Positions 21,096 through 33,279 of a DNA stretch of 64,000 nucleotides are shown here, one piece after another. The notes below the pieces were generated by a model, which had not been told where the DNA came from, did not search any database, and was given only the letters and a program-made list of their open reading frames with translations. Every line of letters begins with the position of its first letter. Within the stretch, counting starts at the first letter, position 1. This DNA comes from Salticus scenicus. Taxonomy: Eukaryota; Arthropoda; Arachnida; Araneae; Salticidae. Location: positions 103,702,167-103,766,166 of the forward strand of contig OZ005648.1 in the NCBI GenBank assembly GCA_963930645.1, read 5' to 3'. Made by a program: the position numbers and the translations under genes.

Positions 21096-21980
21096 AAAAA
21101 GAATAAAAAGCAGTAGGTACCAGAAAATCTTCTCCGTTAGTCTTATTTCTAGAAATGAATGTCGTAAGCCGTCGTGAGTTTGACTACTTGTGGTACCTGT
21201 ATGTCATGAAATACAGTTTTTCAGATCATGAAAAATTGTCTGAGTCTTTCATTCCATATCAAATCAATGGACCATATTCCCACTTTGGGTTCGAAGCTAC
21301 AGGAATAACAGCTGGGTAGGGAAACAATCCTCAACTCTACTATAACAAAGCATTGTGATTTGCAAATTTTTATCTTGCAATGTTATTTATAAAAGTTACA
21401 GATTATATGAAATTGAAGTAAGAGTGATATAGTGATACCTTTGATTTGTTTTTAATCCAGTTTTAGTAATATACTTTAATATTAATCAACATATGTAATA
21501 TTAAAAGTTGCCATGTGAAATGTGGCAATGTTAACAAATTTAAATGGATGTTCCATTTAATAAATTCCTTTATTAAAGTGATTGGAATTCTAATTAGTTA
21601 GGCTTTGATGTCTATATATATGTGTGTGTGTAAATGTTCTTATTAATCTAAAAATGTTCTTATTAATCTTTTATTCATTATATATATATGTGTGTGTGTG
21701 TATACATAAAATGTTCTGCAATTTTACGATATGGAATAGTCTTAACTTTATCATTCGATTTAGTTGTTTACATTTCTCTTTTGTTCTTGTTTGAACATTA
21801 TTATTAAGTTTCACTACAGAAATATTTAGGAAAATGTTATGCGTAACAATAAAATGGCATCTTGAATCTAATTTGTTTACAAAATATCGGCCACGTGTTC
21901 GGCGATTTTACCTATGGTGACGTCACAGGAATATTCTCCATTCAGCTTAAAGCGCGCACTCCCCCCCCCCCTCATATTTT
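21096..21980. other. Spacer between duplication copies
   Basis: No gene recognised. Two local copies of TATATATATGTGTGTGTG followed by AATGTTCT lie near 21613 and 21680. CGCGCACTCCCCCCCCCC just before 21970 marks the left edge of the second duplication copy. Confidence 0.5.
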
Positions 21981-23418
21981 TATGAAATTCGGTTCATGTA
22001 TTTGTTCTAAGTTCTACTGAGAAATGAAGGTATACCATTTAATAAGTCCCTATCTCTTATAGTTTTTGATATAAAAAATTGCAAATTTCCAAAACTCCTG
22101 TACTACAAATGTACCCATATTTTCTCTCCTAATTAACTTACAGATAAAAGATTGGTATCTTTAAAAAGCTTAAAATACAAGCTTTCAAATGATTAATCAC
22201 ATGCATATATTTTAAAAATTTGCATGTTAAAGGCAAACAATTAAAGGCCTTTGACCATCAATATCTCAAAAAGTATATATTTAATTTTCTTTAAAAAGTG
22301 TATGTTATTTTTACTTTTATTATCTTCTTCTTATTATTATTTTACTTTTATTGCTTTCTTTAGAAAACGAGAGTTCTTGTTTGCTATCTCTAACGTCTAA
22401 CGTAAGGTGCCAACATTTTAATTTATTCCAGATTATTTTTAGAGCCGCCTTTATTAACACCAGTTTGTTTGAAGAATGATTTTTTGCAATATACAACTAC
22501 GACAAAATAAGAAAAAATTATCTTAATGAAAAGCAGTATGTATTCAAGTCGGAGCTAAAAATGCTCCAGAATAAAATAAAATATTGGCATTTCTTTTTAA
22601 AATCATGTTTTTTCTTTCATTTCTTTGCGTTTTACGTGGTTGTTGCACGTAGTTTGACCCGTAAATAAAAATTAAAAATAATTTGTGTAATTTTCTCCGT
22701 TATTCGTAAAGATTTTCTTCGTTATTCCATGCAAAACTTTATAAGAGGTGTCCCCGTAAGCCACCCCAATGAAAGATTTATTTATATCTCGATAACTAAT
22801 AACTGGAATGAGCTGCAAATCTGTATGCCCATATTTTCGAGCATTAGAATTCATTTCATGTAGAAATTAATACACGTCATCATTCATAATTTTATTTAAT
22901 ATGTATTTATGAGTACTTTTCATAATTAAAAACATTTTTCATAATTAAAAGTGATCATGGATTATGTTTAGGTTTCTTTACTGTATTCCGTAAATATAGA
23001 TATATATATTGATCAAGTTATTTTTAATGAAGATATTAATAAAAGTTTGCGACTTAAACTTAACATTAACATCTTCAAACTTTGAACGCTTAAAACGCTA
23101 TTAAAAAATAAGTAAAATATACAATCAATGTACTGTTTCGCATTGCGTGACCACAGAAATTAAAAATAAAATAAAATAAAATAAATAGCCTATTACCAAT
23201 GGAAAAATCAAAGTTGGTAGCGTTTTATTATGTAGACGACCCTCAATTCAAAATCTCGCTTCATTTTCTAAAAGCACTCACAATTTCCCGTCGAATGATA
23301 CCTATTGCATTATTGTGCATCGATTACCGAGGAAGTAAAGTCGAGTGGTTTTTTTTTTTTTTTTTTTTCTTTCTTCCTACCGTACACTTTAGCCACTTTT
23401 ATTAATTATAATTGAAAA

Positions 23419-23420
<2 letters not shown>
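21981..23420 (+). repeat. Tandem duplication, copy 2
   Basis: Matches 18082-21095 without that copy's two insertions and with a complete foldback element at 22407-22592. It ends in the same T-run and TTTTTATTAATTAT context, followed by A and TA runs. No coding sequence recognised in either copy; the 60-68 codon frames here are not conserved between them. Confidence 0.9.
22407..22592. mobile_element. Foldback MITE (GGTGCCAACATTTTAATT ends)
   Basis: GTGCCAACATTTTAATTTAT is mirrored by ATAAAATAAAATATTGGCA, with AGAGCCGCCTTTATT and AAGTCGGAGCT inside. It predates the duplication, because copy 1 keeps its left half. Confidence 0.8.
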
Positions 23421-23460
<40 letters not shown>

Positions 23461-23463
<3 letters not shown>

Positions 23464-23599
23464 GGATGGAACACGGGCGCAGAATTCATACCACTATCAA
23501 TGTAAGAAAATTTTCTACTTCTTAGATCAACGATATTATAGGTAGAGAAATTTCTTAAACGGATTCCGGTATGAATTCTGCGCCCGTGTTCCATCCCTG
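23461..23599. mobile_element. 139 bp MITE, CAGGGATGGAACACGGG ends (copy 2)
   Basis: CAGGGATGGAACACGGGCGC is mirrored by GCGCCCGTGTTCCATCCCTG. It is inserted in a (TA)n tract that begins about 23427. It differs from the copy at 5571-5709 at about six of some 137 positions by eye, so this family is much younger than most others here. Confidence 0.9.
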
Positions 23600-24022
23600 A
23601 TATATCCACACACATCAAAATAATACAGTTAGACAAGTCTAAGGAAAAAGACTGAAGTATAAAGGAACTTGAAAAGAATAAGTAATTTGAAATGAATGTA
23701 ATCCATTATAATACTTAAATATTTCAGGATTACCGTTTGATTACATGGTTAAAACTTTATTTTTGAAATATGAACATAACCAAAATCAGTGTTTTCATGT
23801 AAGAGACTGAAAATGAAAAAAATATTTCAAGAAAAAAGCATCGGAATGTAAATAAAATACATTTCTAAATATGTTATTTTATGCTAGAAATTTCAATTTT
23901 TCGGGGCGGAAATAAACCCCTTCAGAAATAATCCGAATAAAACTGGGGGGTTTTTTCCCTCAAAATTTCCCGGGTTTTTTTCGGACCATTCCCATTTCTA
24001 GGCGTAACATATTATAGCTACA
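23600..24022. other. Unassigned spacer
   Basis: No gene or element recognised. A GGGGTTTTTTCCC run near 23945 is a local low-complexity patch. Confidence 0.45.
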
Positions 24023-24030
24023 TATATACA

Positions 24031-24227
24031 CATAGCTGCCAATATTTTAATTTATTCCGGAGTACATTTAGCCCCGCTTTTATTTCGCACCACTTTATTT
24101 ATAGAAAAAATTTCTCCAGTATATAACTTTGATAAAATAAGACAAAATTTCTTTTAAAAAATAAGTGGTACGAAATAAAGGCGGGGCTAAAAGTACTCCG
24201 GAACAAATTAAAATATTGGCAGCTATG
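24031..24227. mobile_element. Foldback MITE (CATAGCTGCCAATATT ends)
   Basis: CATAGCTGCCAATATTTTAA mirrors TTAAAATATTGGCAGCTATG, with GTACATTTAGCCCCGC and GGCGGGGCTAAAAGTAC inside. ATATACA stands at 24024-24030 and 24228-24234. The right copy overlaps the start of the neighbouring element (24233), so the 7 bp reading depends on which inserted first. Confidence 0.9.
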
Positions 24228-24232
24228 ATATA

Positions 24233-24452
24233 CAGTAAAGTCTTGTGCAACGCGGTGGCAGAAAAGACAAATAAATAAAACAGTTTTGTTTTTTAACACC
24301 ACTAAATTTTTAGAGTACCAATCTATTGATTCATACACTCGATTTAGTTTTTATATAAAGCAATCGTTTTCATGTAAAATTAAAAATGTTAAAAAATAAT
24401 ATTGTATTATTCATGAGGCAAACTTGCACACGCGTTACACGAGACTTTACTG
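24233..24452. mobile_element. pogo/Tigger-like MITE with TA flanks
   Basis: CAGTAAAGTCTTGTGCAACG at 24233 is mirrored by CGTTACACGAGACTTTACTG ending at 24452, flanked by TA at 24231-24232 and 24453-24454. The CAGTA(A/G)AGTCTCG-type end with TA duplication is typical of pogo/Tigger elements of the Tc1/mariner superfamily. Only 220 bp, no transposase. Confidence 0.8.
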
Positions 24453-24454
24453 TA

Positions 24455-26165
24455 ACTATAATAAATCAGCTAAAAATAATAAATATTCATACTTGCTAAA
24501 ACATATTGCGCATTCTTTAAATAATAAAAATAACAAACTGCAGAAAAAAAAAAATAAATATTATTAATATATTAAAATTTCTTATCTGCCTGAGTATATA
24601 CGTATTGCTTCAGCTCGCAACTCAAACAATATGCAATTTAAAAAGTTTACATCAACACTAACTTCAATATAACCTTATTTTACTGATTTATTTTATTTTA
24701 CAGGTATTTAAATGTACACAGGTTGAAATATTTTGCTACAAATAAATAAATTAGTGAACAAATGAATAAATGAAACTTGGTCGGTAAAAGAGGCCGTTAA
24801 CGGAAATTTTAATGTAGTACATAGATTGATTGGGGAAAATAACAAAAATTTCACAAAAAGGATTCAAATTTCATTATTTTATAAGTGTCATGTATAAAAA
24901 ATATGTCCTTTCTTACTCCCCTTTCCTCCCAACACACACACGCTTTCTTTTTATTTAAAAACTAGCAGTCTTTGCCCGCTTTGTTGGTAACTAAATTTTT
25001 AAGAATGAATTGAAAAAAAAAAAAAAGTATTATTAAGGTGTTTAAATAAATATATTTCGATTGGCAACTATTTTCGCCAAACTATAAAAATGGCTACACA
25101 CTGCGATATACAGCAGTTAATGAAATAAAAATGACATTCATTTATTTGAGTTTCATTATGTTGATTAAAGAAATGGTCAATTTATATAAACTAAATATAC
25201 ATTCAAAATGTTTTGTAGAGGATAAAATCAAGGGGGAAAAATAATATTAGTGTACTTTATTAATTGAAATTATAAATAAATCAAAATAAAATATATAAAA
25301 TTTCAAATGTATATTTTTTTATTTATTTAATCATTTTACAGCCGTAAGAAATACATTTAGTAATTTTAAAGCTATTATGAACACAGTTTTATCAGAAGAT
25401 TTTCATCATACATGCTTAACACAATTATTTTATTTTATTTTATTTATTTATTTTATTATTATTATCGCGTAAATAAATGTTTCTTTAATAAAATGAAAAT
25501 TCGTGAGCATTTTATTTTATCGACATTAGTTTGGAATTCCTACTCAAAGAACAACATCGGAAAAAATTGCGAAAATCACATATAACTTGATAACAATAAA
25601 TAAATGATAATTATAATAATTATAAACTAACAGGAATATAGAAAATCTAAATGCATGTTGGAAAAATTACAAAAATACACAAATTCCGTTATCTGAATTT
25701 TTCTGTTCTTTCTGTTCTTTCTTTCTTTTTCTTTTTTTTTGAAAACTACGTGCTATTGTTTAATTTGTACGTCGCAGAAGGGTGGACAAACACTTTCTTT
25801 TATTATTATAGACATATGTATCAAATTTTATTAATGTTATTATTTTTATAAAACGCTTTAATTAAACAAATATATTTTAACATCTTTTTATTATAAATTT
25901 ACTGTGCAAATATATATATTTTTACGCATAAATTCCATCGAAACATTGATTTTTCTTTTTTTAAAACAGCACTTTTATCTAAAACTTGAATACGTGATTT
26001 ATCCAATTCTAATTGAGAAAAGGAATTTAATTGTTTTTTCACTATAATTAAGTTTTCATAAATCATTTGTTAAAAAATAATATAGTCTAATATAAATATA
26101 TAAATAAAAAAAAAATAAAAACTTTTCTTTCTTCATTTTTAACAATAAAATAAAACTAACATATT
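24455..26165. other. A+T-rich spacer with one element terminus
   Basis: CTAGCAGTCTTTGCCCGCTT at 24963-24982 followed by TGTTGGTAAC is a decayed copy of the CTAGCAGGCTACGCCCGCTT terminus at 9111 and 33776. The rest is homopolymer-rich. Frames such as 25651-25851 are low-complexity translations. Confidence 0.45.
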
Positions 26166-27051
26166 TTAACCGCTTGCTCTCAAACGTCGCCTCTCAGTCG
26201 ACATTCTATTCATTACTTCAACTCGAACGTCGCTCGAAAGGCGCCATGACCAATTAAGTTACTATATATCTCACATCCACCAATAATGTTCTGTAACTAA
26301 AAGTGCCATAACAGGTGCAATACTTCGTTAAGAAAGAGACTCCACCTACATTTTTTATTAAGTGTCTTTGGGCGTTGCTTTCCTTGGCCATTGATAAATG
26401 GCAGAGAATGCTTTACAAAATATCACACAATGGAAAATTACAAATCACAATATTTATATATAATGTTTGTAATTTGTAAATATGCATCGAATATAGAAAT
26501 AAAATCTTTATATTTAAAATTCTCATGTTTTATATTTTGCATTTTTTTAAATTAAAACTATTGTCGGGTAGCTCATTACGCTTACTAAAAGAAGGTTCGA
26601 ATGCAAAACGTTAATTTTCCATCACACGGCAGACCCGCACATTTGGAAAATGCAAAGTGGTCGACATAAAAGAGGCCACTGACAAAAAAGAAGGCGCGAC
26701 TTTCGTAAAAGGGGGATAAACTTGCATTATGCTAGCCTTTTATTACGCGGCCAGCTTAACATAAGAACAGCCAGATCTTATAAAATTAGCTAGATTAGAT
26801 TTAGCTAGACTAGCTAAAAGGCGGAAACTACGAACCCTGCTGTACTTCGATACTTTTGAATAGATCTCTTACACAATTCTAATTCTGTTCTCAAGCCACG
26901 CCCTTTTAAGAAGCATTTTCTAGTACGAAAACGTATTCCATCAGTACCGGAAAAATTAGGAAGTTTTACATGCGGATCTCCAAATATCTGGAAAGTTGGT
27001 TCGAGTTGTCGGTTTACCCGTGTGCAAAAGGCTTCGAGAGCAAACGGTTAA
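26166..27051. mobile_element. TTAA-flanked (piggyBac-like) non-autonomous element, 0.88 kb
   Basis: TTAA (26166-26169) plus CCGCTTGCTCTC is mirrored by GAGAGCAAACGG plus TTAA (27048-27051), 11 of 12 positions matching. The body is less A+T-rich than its flanks, with mixed blocks such as CGACGTTCGAG-type sequence near 26230 and a GGTCGACATAAAAGAGGCCAC block near 26660, but I find no transposase motif. The 87-codon frame crossing the right end ends in a T-run and is not coding. Confidence 0.8.
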
Positions 27052-27424
27052 TCGTTTGGATTACATACTTTTTATTCATAAAATTATATTTTGAAGAATT
27101 TAATTATCGCAATGTTTCTTTGTATAAACACTCTCATCTCATTCTTCTTTTTTTTCAAATTAGCATAAAATTGTCAAATCCCAGAAAAACCTTTTTTTTT
27201 TTTTTTTTTTTTTTTCTCAAATATGACAGCTAGTTAGTTACTTTATCTGAGACGAATTCTGAGCAACGCGGATTAAAGCCTAGTAGCTTGGATGGTACTT
27301 TTCAGTCCTCCTTTTCATCGCGCGGAATTCCTTCTCTGCTTATGTGAATGGACCAATTCTTTTTTCGAGGATCGAAGGAGGATTTGACGCGGGTTCGTTT
27401 TTTCTATAGAAACGGGCCTATAGA
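27052..27424. other. Unassigned spacer
   Basis: Long T-run at about 27191-27215. A moderately G+C-rich patch (27265-27420) has a 61-codon frame with no recognisable family. Confidence 0.4.
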
Positions 27425-28139
27425 GTCAAATATGAAAATGCGAACTAGATTTTTAATATTGTTTTTGCAATATAAAGGCGGGCCTCGTTTCCTTTCAGAA
27501 ATCTTTCACAATCTCTCTCCTGCATTGCGATAATTTTACAAAAATAAGCCAATTTGTGTAATAAACATCCAAATGTTGTTTAGTAAATTATAAGAATAAC
27601 ATTAAGGTAAATTAAAATAGTTTTTCGTCAGAATATATACAGATATTTACTCACATAGGATACAGATTTTAACAAGTGACGACCCCCTAACAGAAATAAA
27701 AAATGAAAGATCACTGTAACTCAAAAAATAATGTTAGGAACGAACTGTAAATTTGAAAACCCATGTCTTTGATGATTCCTGTTCTACTCGTGCAAAAATT
27801 ATTATAGGTAATTATTCATAATTTTTTCGAATATGAATTTATTACTAACTTTCAAAATTCAAAAAATGTTTTTTTTTTTTTTTTTTTTTTTTTTTTATCA
27901 AAAGTATGCATGGGATGTTTTTAGGTCACTTCATTCCAACGCATAAAAAAAAAAAAAAAACATAATTTGAATATAATACATTTTTGGGAAGATATGAATT
28001 AATGTTTGTCACATTTATTTAATATTAGCATCCCCATACGTTGACAACTTATATTAAAACTCTATGAAAAAATGAGCAAAATATATAAACTCTACCATTT
28101 TCCGCGATGACGACCCCCTAAACAAAGTCTAACTATACC

Positions 28140-28326
28140 CAGGCCTCACAGCGTTCCTAAAACTTTAGGAATCATTTTACTAGATTGTCAGCCCTTTTTT
28201 AAAAATACACTTATTTACGTAATACTTTAACAAAAAAACCTTGGGGGAAAAAGAAAACTTTTTAACAGTAGTAGTGGCAGTATAATGAAACACATAAAGA
28301 TTTTTAGGAACGCTGCCAGGCCTGTA
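28140..28326. mobile_element. 187 bp MITE with TATACC duplication
   Basis: CAGGCCTCACAGCGTTCCTA is mirrored by TAGGAACGCTGCCAGGCCTG. TATACC flanks it at 28134-28139 and 28327-28332. The opposite arm of the palindrome has the uninterrupted site (TAACTATACCATTATAAGC when reverse complemented), so the duplication length of 6 bp is shown directly. Confidence 0.9.
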
Positions 28327-28428
28327 TACCATTATAAACCAGACGTTATTACAAATCGATCGGTACCAGTCGCATGTTTCTACGACAATTTACAGCAAAA
28401 TTAGGTGGAATGGGTGGCTATTTTTTTT

Positions 28429-28467
<39 letters not shown>

Positions 28468-28750
28468 TTGCTGACTGTACAGTCGGCAACCCCCTCCCCC
28501 TCCTCCACCTAATTCAGCCGTAAGTTGTCGTAGAAACATGCGGCTGGTACCAATCGATTTGTAATAACGTCTAGCTTATAATGGTATAGTTACATTTTGC
28601 TTAGGGGGTCGTCTACATAATAAAGTGGCATCAATTTCATTTTTTTCAAAGGTATCTCCCATTTTTTATAATTTATTTGAATTCTTTGGATCAAATCATC
28701 GCGGAAAATGGTATAGTTTATGTATTTTACCCAATTTTTCATGCAGTTAT

Positions 28751-28922
28751 CAGTGTTGCCAGGTCTGGCTAATTTTTTAATTCAATAATCACCAATAATT
28801 TAAAAAAGTGATATTTGACATATATAATAGACGATTAACCTTCGAAGTGATTGGGCAAACGCTGCAATTAAAAATTGTTGGTGACTATTGAATTAAAAAA
28901 TTAGCCAAATCTGCCAACACTG
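28751..28922. mobile_element. 172 bp hAT-type MITE, 8 bp duplication GCAGTTAT
   Basis: CAGTGTTGCCAG at 28751 is mirrored by CTGCCAACACTG ending at 28922, with inner TTTTTTAATTCAATA and TATTGAATTAAAAAA. GCAGTTAT lies on both sides (28743-28750 and 28923-28930). The left palindrome arm shows the unoccupied site. An 8 bp duplication with CAG-type ends is the hAT signature. Sister copies: 37002-37173 and 60927-61107. Confidence 0.95.
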
Positions 28923-29545
28923 GCAGTTATACGCTGTCAAAATATGGGGATGCTAATGTTAAATGAATGTAACAAACATTCATTAATATCTTTCCAAAAA
29001 ATTATTATATTCATATTCTGTTTTTTTTTTTTTTTTTTTTATGCGTTAGAATGAAGTGACCCAAACATATTCCAAGCACATTTTTGACAAAAGAACATTT
29101 TTTGAATTATGAAAATTATTAATAAATTCATATTTGAAAAAATTATGACCTATGTTAATTTTCGCACGAATAGAACGGGCATCATAAAAAACATGGGTTT
29201 CCAAATTTACAGCTCGATTCTAATATTATTTTTCGAGTTACAGTGATATTTCATTTTTTACTGCTGTTAGGGAGGCGTCACTTGTTATAATTAGTATCCT
29301 CTGTGAGTAAATATCTGTATATATTTTGACAAAAAATAATTTTAATTTATATTTTTGTTATTCTAAATTCTATCTAAGCAACATTTCGATGTTTTTCATA
29401 CAAATTGGCTATTTTTTATATAATTACCGCAATGAAGGCGAAAGTTTGTGAAAGAATTCCAAAAGAAATGAAGCCCCGCCTCCATTTCACGGAAACAATA
29501 TTAAAAAAAACTAGTTAGCATATTCGTTTTTGACTCTATATATGA

Positions 29546-30767
29546 CGCTGGTATGCATAAATATCAATGGCATTTACTACATCGAATGCTGAACACAAAA
29601 TTTAAATGATTTAATTGCAAATATGTTAAAAAAAATGTTTTATAGTGTAAAGTTTTACAAAAATTATGTAAAGGCGCGGCTTCCGTTGCAAAAAGGAATA
29701 TACTCCATCCTGAAATGTCAGGTCTTTCTTTTTAAATATTACATAAATTTCCCTAATTTCCACTGCTAAAATTCTATTTTAACCCTTTTAACCCTGTTCC
29801 TTTTTTTTTTTTTTTCACATGAATGTTGTAGGGTTCGTACACCTCAAGTTAAATATCATGATTTAGGAAACGCGGTAAGGCGTGGATTTTTGTTTGAAAG
29901 AGGAATACACAGGGAAAAATCCTTTTTTTTTCCTTAAATGATTATAATTAACATTTAATAATTTTTATAAAATTTATTCAAACGAGTTTTCTGCTTTAAT
30001 TTTAAGGTGACATTTTCGCATTTGTTTACTGTACCGTTTGTAAGCTAACATTATTTAAACTTTATCGCATGAAGTAACATAATATTAAATTATTATTATT
30101 ATTATCATTATTATTTAATACAAAATCAAACAGTGGAGGATTTTTTTTTTTTATTTTTTTTTTTAATTATATTAAACATATTATTGAAACAAATCGCAAT
30201 GTTATTTATTTTCGATTATTCTATTCACGGCGTAAAATTCACATTTACTATGGGAAAACGATTTAAAACAACATAATACGTCTTATTACTTTTAAAAAAT
30301 ATAGATCTTACACATTTAAAATTAAGAATTCAAGTACAGTAGACAACTGTATAACGGCGGATACTCTTTCTGGGCAACAGGAAATCGTTTTATATGGGAC
30401 ATACTTTATTAGACCAATTTATGCAAATTCAGTCCAGCATTGAAAATTTTTATTTAATTTAATTTTGTTGTTTAGTTTTATTCTTTATTGTTTTCTAAGT
30501 AAGGTTTCGATGTTTACAAATTAGTAATAGAAATGTTCTCACCCTCATAGCCTCTTCGCTATCTCTGGTTTCGGTATTTTAGATACGTATATACTTAAAT
30601 ACTCTAATAGATAATAGATTTTAGGTTCATTTAAATATATTACACATAAGTTTGATCAGACAATGCTCTATGGAAAATATGCGATATTTTTCAATTAAGA
30701 GGTTAATTGTTTTTAGCTTGAGTTAACATTAAAAATACCTAAGAGGGTAACACAAATAGTTTTACTT

Positions 30768-30817
<50 letters not shown>

Positions 30818-30957
30818 GTAATTATAGTACTTAATACAATTTAAAGCTATCTTGGAAAATACTTATCAAATAAAATTAACTTAAGTTTTTATGAACGTGA
30901 GTTAACATTATATATAACTCAGAAAGTAACACAAATAATTTTGCTTACTATAATCTA
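29546..30957. other. Spacer with a local tandem duplication and (TA)n
   Basis: Two direct copies of a roughly 200 bp segment (about 30720-30780 plus following (TA)n, and 30898-30957) share GAGTTAACATTA, GTAACACAAATA and CTTACTATAAT. The (TA)n tract is at about 30771-30812. TACAGTAGACAACTGTATAACGGCG near 30338 resembles a lone pogo-like terminus. No gene. Confidence 0.5.
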
Positions 30958-31679
30958 TAATAATAAATGGAAAGGTTTGTCTGTCTGTCTGTCTGTCTGT
31001 TCTTTTATACGTTCAGCCCCTACTGAACGCAGAAACACAAGAATTGACATACGGATGCTCTGGAGCCTTTCCGATGTTTTCCTCGAAACAGAATTTAAAA
31101 ATCTTAATTAGTTTCGGAGATATTAATTAAAATGTTGACCCATGTCGATCGAACAATGACCAAAAATCCTTATTGCTTAAAAAGAGGCATTCTATCAGCA
31201 TTCAGCAGACGATTTTAACGGCTGTCTCGAACGGAAACAAAACAGGTGCAAGTCATTAATGTCACATGATCTTTAACTGGGGTTAAAAATTGCAAACTTC
31301 AAAGTGCTTCAAATTTTCTTTTTCGTACACAACACTTAATATACAACCTTTTCAGCACAAAACCAACCTGCAGTTAAAATTTCATCAATTTTCATTAATA
31401 AACAAAGCAGTTACATTTTAATTGCAAAATAAATTTTATTCTAACACGTAATCCATCTTTCAATAGACGATAGAAGTTTCCATAGCAACAAAATACATTT
31501 GAAGGAACTAAAAAATACTTTTTCTTTTTCTTTTTACTTCCATTACCCGACTACCGTGGTATATATAGGTTTTGGGGAAATAAAAAATATTTATTTTTCT
31601 TTTTACTTCCATTAATAAAACTACCGTAGATAATGGAATTAGAGATTTCACGTGATTTACATGTTTTAGAATGTCCTGA

Positions 31680-33220
31680 GTAGGTTTTCTTTTGTATCTC
31701 AGCTAAAATTTCGATATTTCAAATTCCAATTAAATTATTTTTAATACATCATTCGAAAGATATTTTAAAGTTGTTTTAAATTATCGAAAGTTTTCACCAG
31801 ATTTACACGTTTCGAGGTCTCCTGAATTAGTTTTCTTTTGTATCTCAGCTACTAATTAAAATAATTTCATAAGTAATGCATCATTAGAAAGCTTTTTTGA
31901 TTTGGAATCGAACAGTGGAATACAGATATAATGTACCGCCAAATGGCGCTGTAATATTTTAAAATTTCAATATTTCATTATTTCAATTTCTAATTATGAT
32001 TAAATTATTTTGAATACATCATTCGAAAGATATTTTAAAGTTCTTTTAAATTATCGAAAGTTTTCACCAGATTTACACGTTTTGAGTTGTCCTGAATCAG
32101 TTTTCTTTTATATCTCAGAAATTAAATAAAAAAATTTCATAAGTAATACATCATTTGAAAGCTTTGTTGACTTGATACACATTTTAAAGTACTTTTACAT
32201 TATCGAAAATGGAATTCGAGATTTCACCCGATTTACACGTTTTGAGGTGTCCTGATTAGGTTTTCTTTTGTATCTCAGCTACTAATTAAAATAATTTTAT
32301 AAGTAATACATCATTAGAAAGCTTTTTTGATTTGGAATCGAACAGTGGATTACAGAAATTTCTACCGCCAGATGGCACTGTAATACATTCAAATTTCAAT
32401 ATTTCAATTTCTAATTATGATTAAATTATTTTTAATGCATCATTCGAAAGATATTTTAAAGTTCTTTTATATTATCGACAGTTTCCACCAGATTTACACG
32501 TTTTGAGGTCTCCTGAATTAGTTTTCTTTTGTATCTCAGCTACTAATTAAAATAATTTCGTAAGTAATACATCATTAGAAAGCTTTTCGAACAGTGGAAT
32601 ACAGAAATTTGTACCGCTAGATGACGCTGTAATATTTTAAAATTTCAATATTTCAATTTCTAATTATGATTAAATTATTTTTAATGCATCATTCGAAAGA
32701 TATTTTAAAGTTCTTTTAAATTATCGAAAGTTTTCACCAGCTTTACACGTTTTGAGGAGTCCTGAATCAGTTTTTATGGTATCTCAGTTATTAATTAAAA
32801 AAAAAAATTCATAAGTAATACATCATTTGAAAGCTTATTTTAGTTGATACACATTTTAAAGTACTTTTACATTATTGTAAATGGAATTCGAGATTTCACC
32901 CGAGTTACACGTTTTGAGGTGTCCTGATTAGGTTTTCTTTTGTATCTCATCTACTAATTAAAATAATTTCATGAGTAATACATCATTTGAAAGCTTTGTT
33001 GATCTGGAATGGAACAATAGATTACAGAAATTTCTACCGCCAGATGGCGCTGTAATATTTTTAAATTTCAATATTTCATATTCTAATTATGATTAAATTA
33101 TTTCTAATACATCATTCGAAAGATATTTTAAAGTTCTTTTACATTATCGAAAGTGGAATTCGAGATTTCACCTGATTTACAATTTAAAGTGTCCTGATCA
33201 GGTTTTCTTTTGCATCTCAG
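31680..33220 (+). repeat. Tandem array with ~420 bp higher-order unit
   Basis: The phrase TTTTCTTTTGTATCTCAGCT recurs near 31686, 31832, 32102, 32262, 32523, 32771, 32934 and 33204. Spacings alternate around 160 and 260 bp, so two subunits form a unit of about 411-433 bp. Other landmarks are GATTTACACGTTTTGAGGTG, CATCATT(C/A)GAAAGAT and CCGCCAGATGGCGCTGTAAT. Confidence 0.85.
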
Positions 33221-33279
33221 CTAATTGAGTAAGACCGTTCAAAATTGGTATATGCAAGTTAATTAGGAGGGGCTGGAAC

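Larger units (their letters stand above)
27425..29545. mobile_element. 2.1 kb near-palindrome (foldback element)
   Basis: Left arm (about 27425-28415) and right arm (about 28505-29545) are reverse complements at roughly 80-85 percent by eye. Outer ends read TAGAGTCAAATATG and CGTTTTTGACTCTA. Deeper pairs include TAACAAGTGACG / GCGTCACTTGTTATA, GTAACTCAAAAAATAATGTT / ATTATTTTTCGAGTTAC, ACGACCCCCTAA / TTAGGGGGTCGT, and ATTACAAATCGAT / ATCGATTTGTAATAACG. The 90 bp centre is T-rich and includes GACTGTACAGTC. Each arm carries one later insertion the other lacks. No coding sequence is evident. Confidence 0.9.

Noticed and set aside
23199..23405. 68-codon plus frame across the second duplication copy
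   Set aside because: Not conserved in the first copy, which is shifted and interrupted, and it ends in poly-Phe from a T-run.
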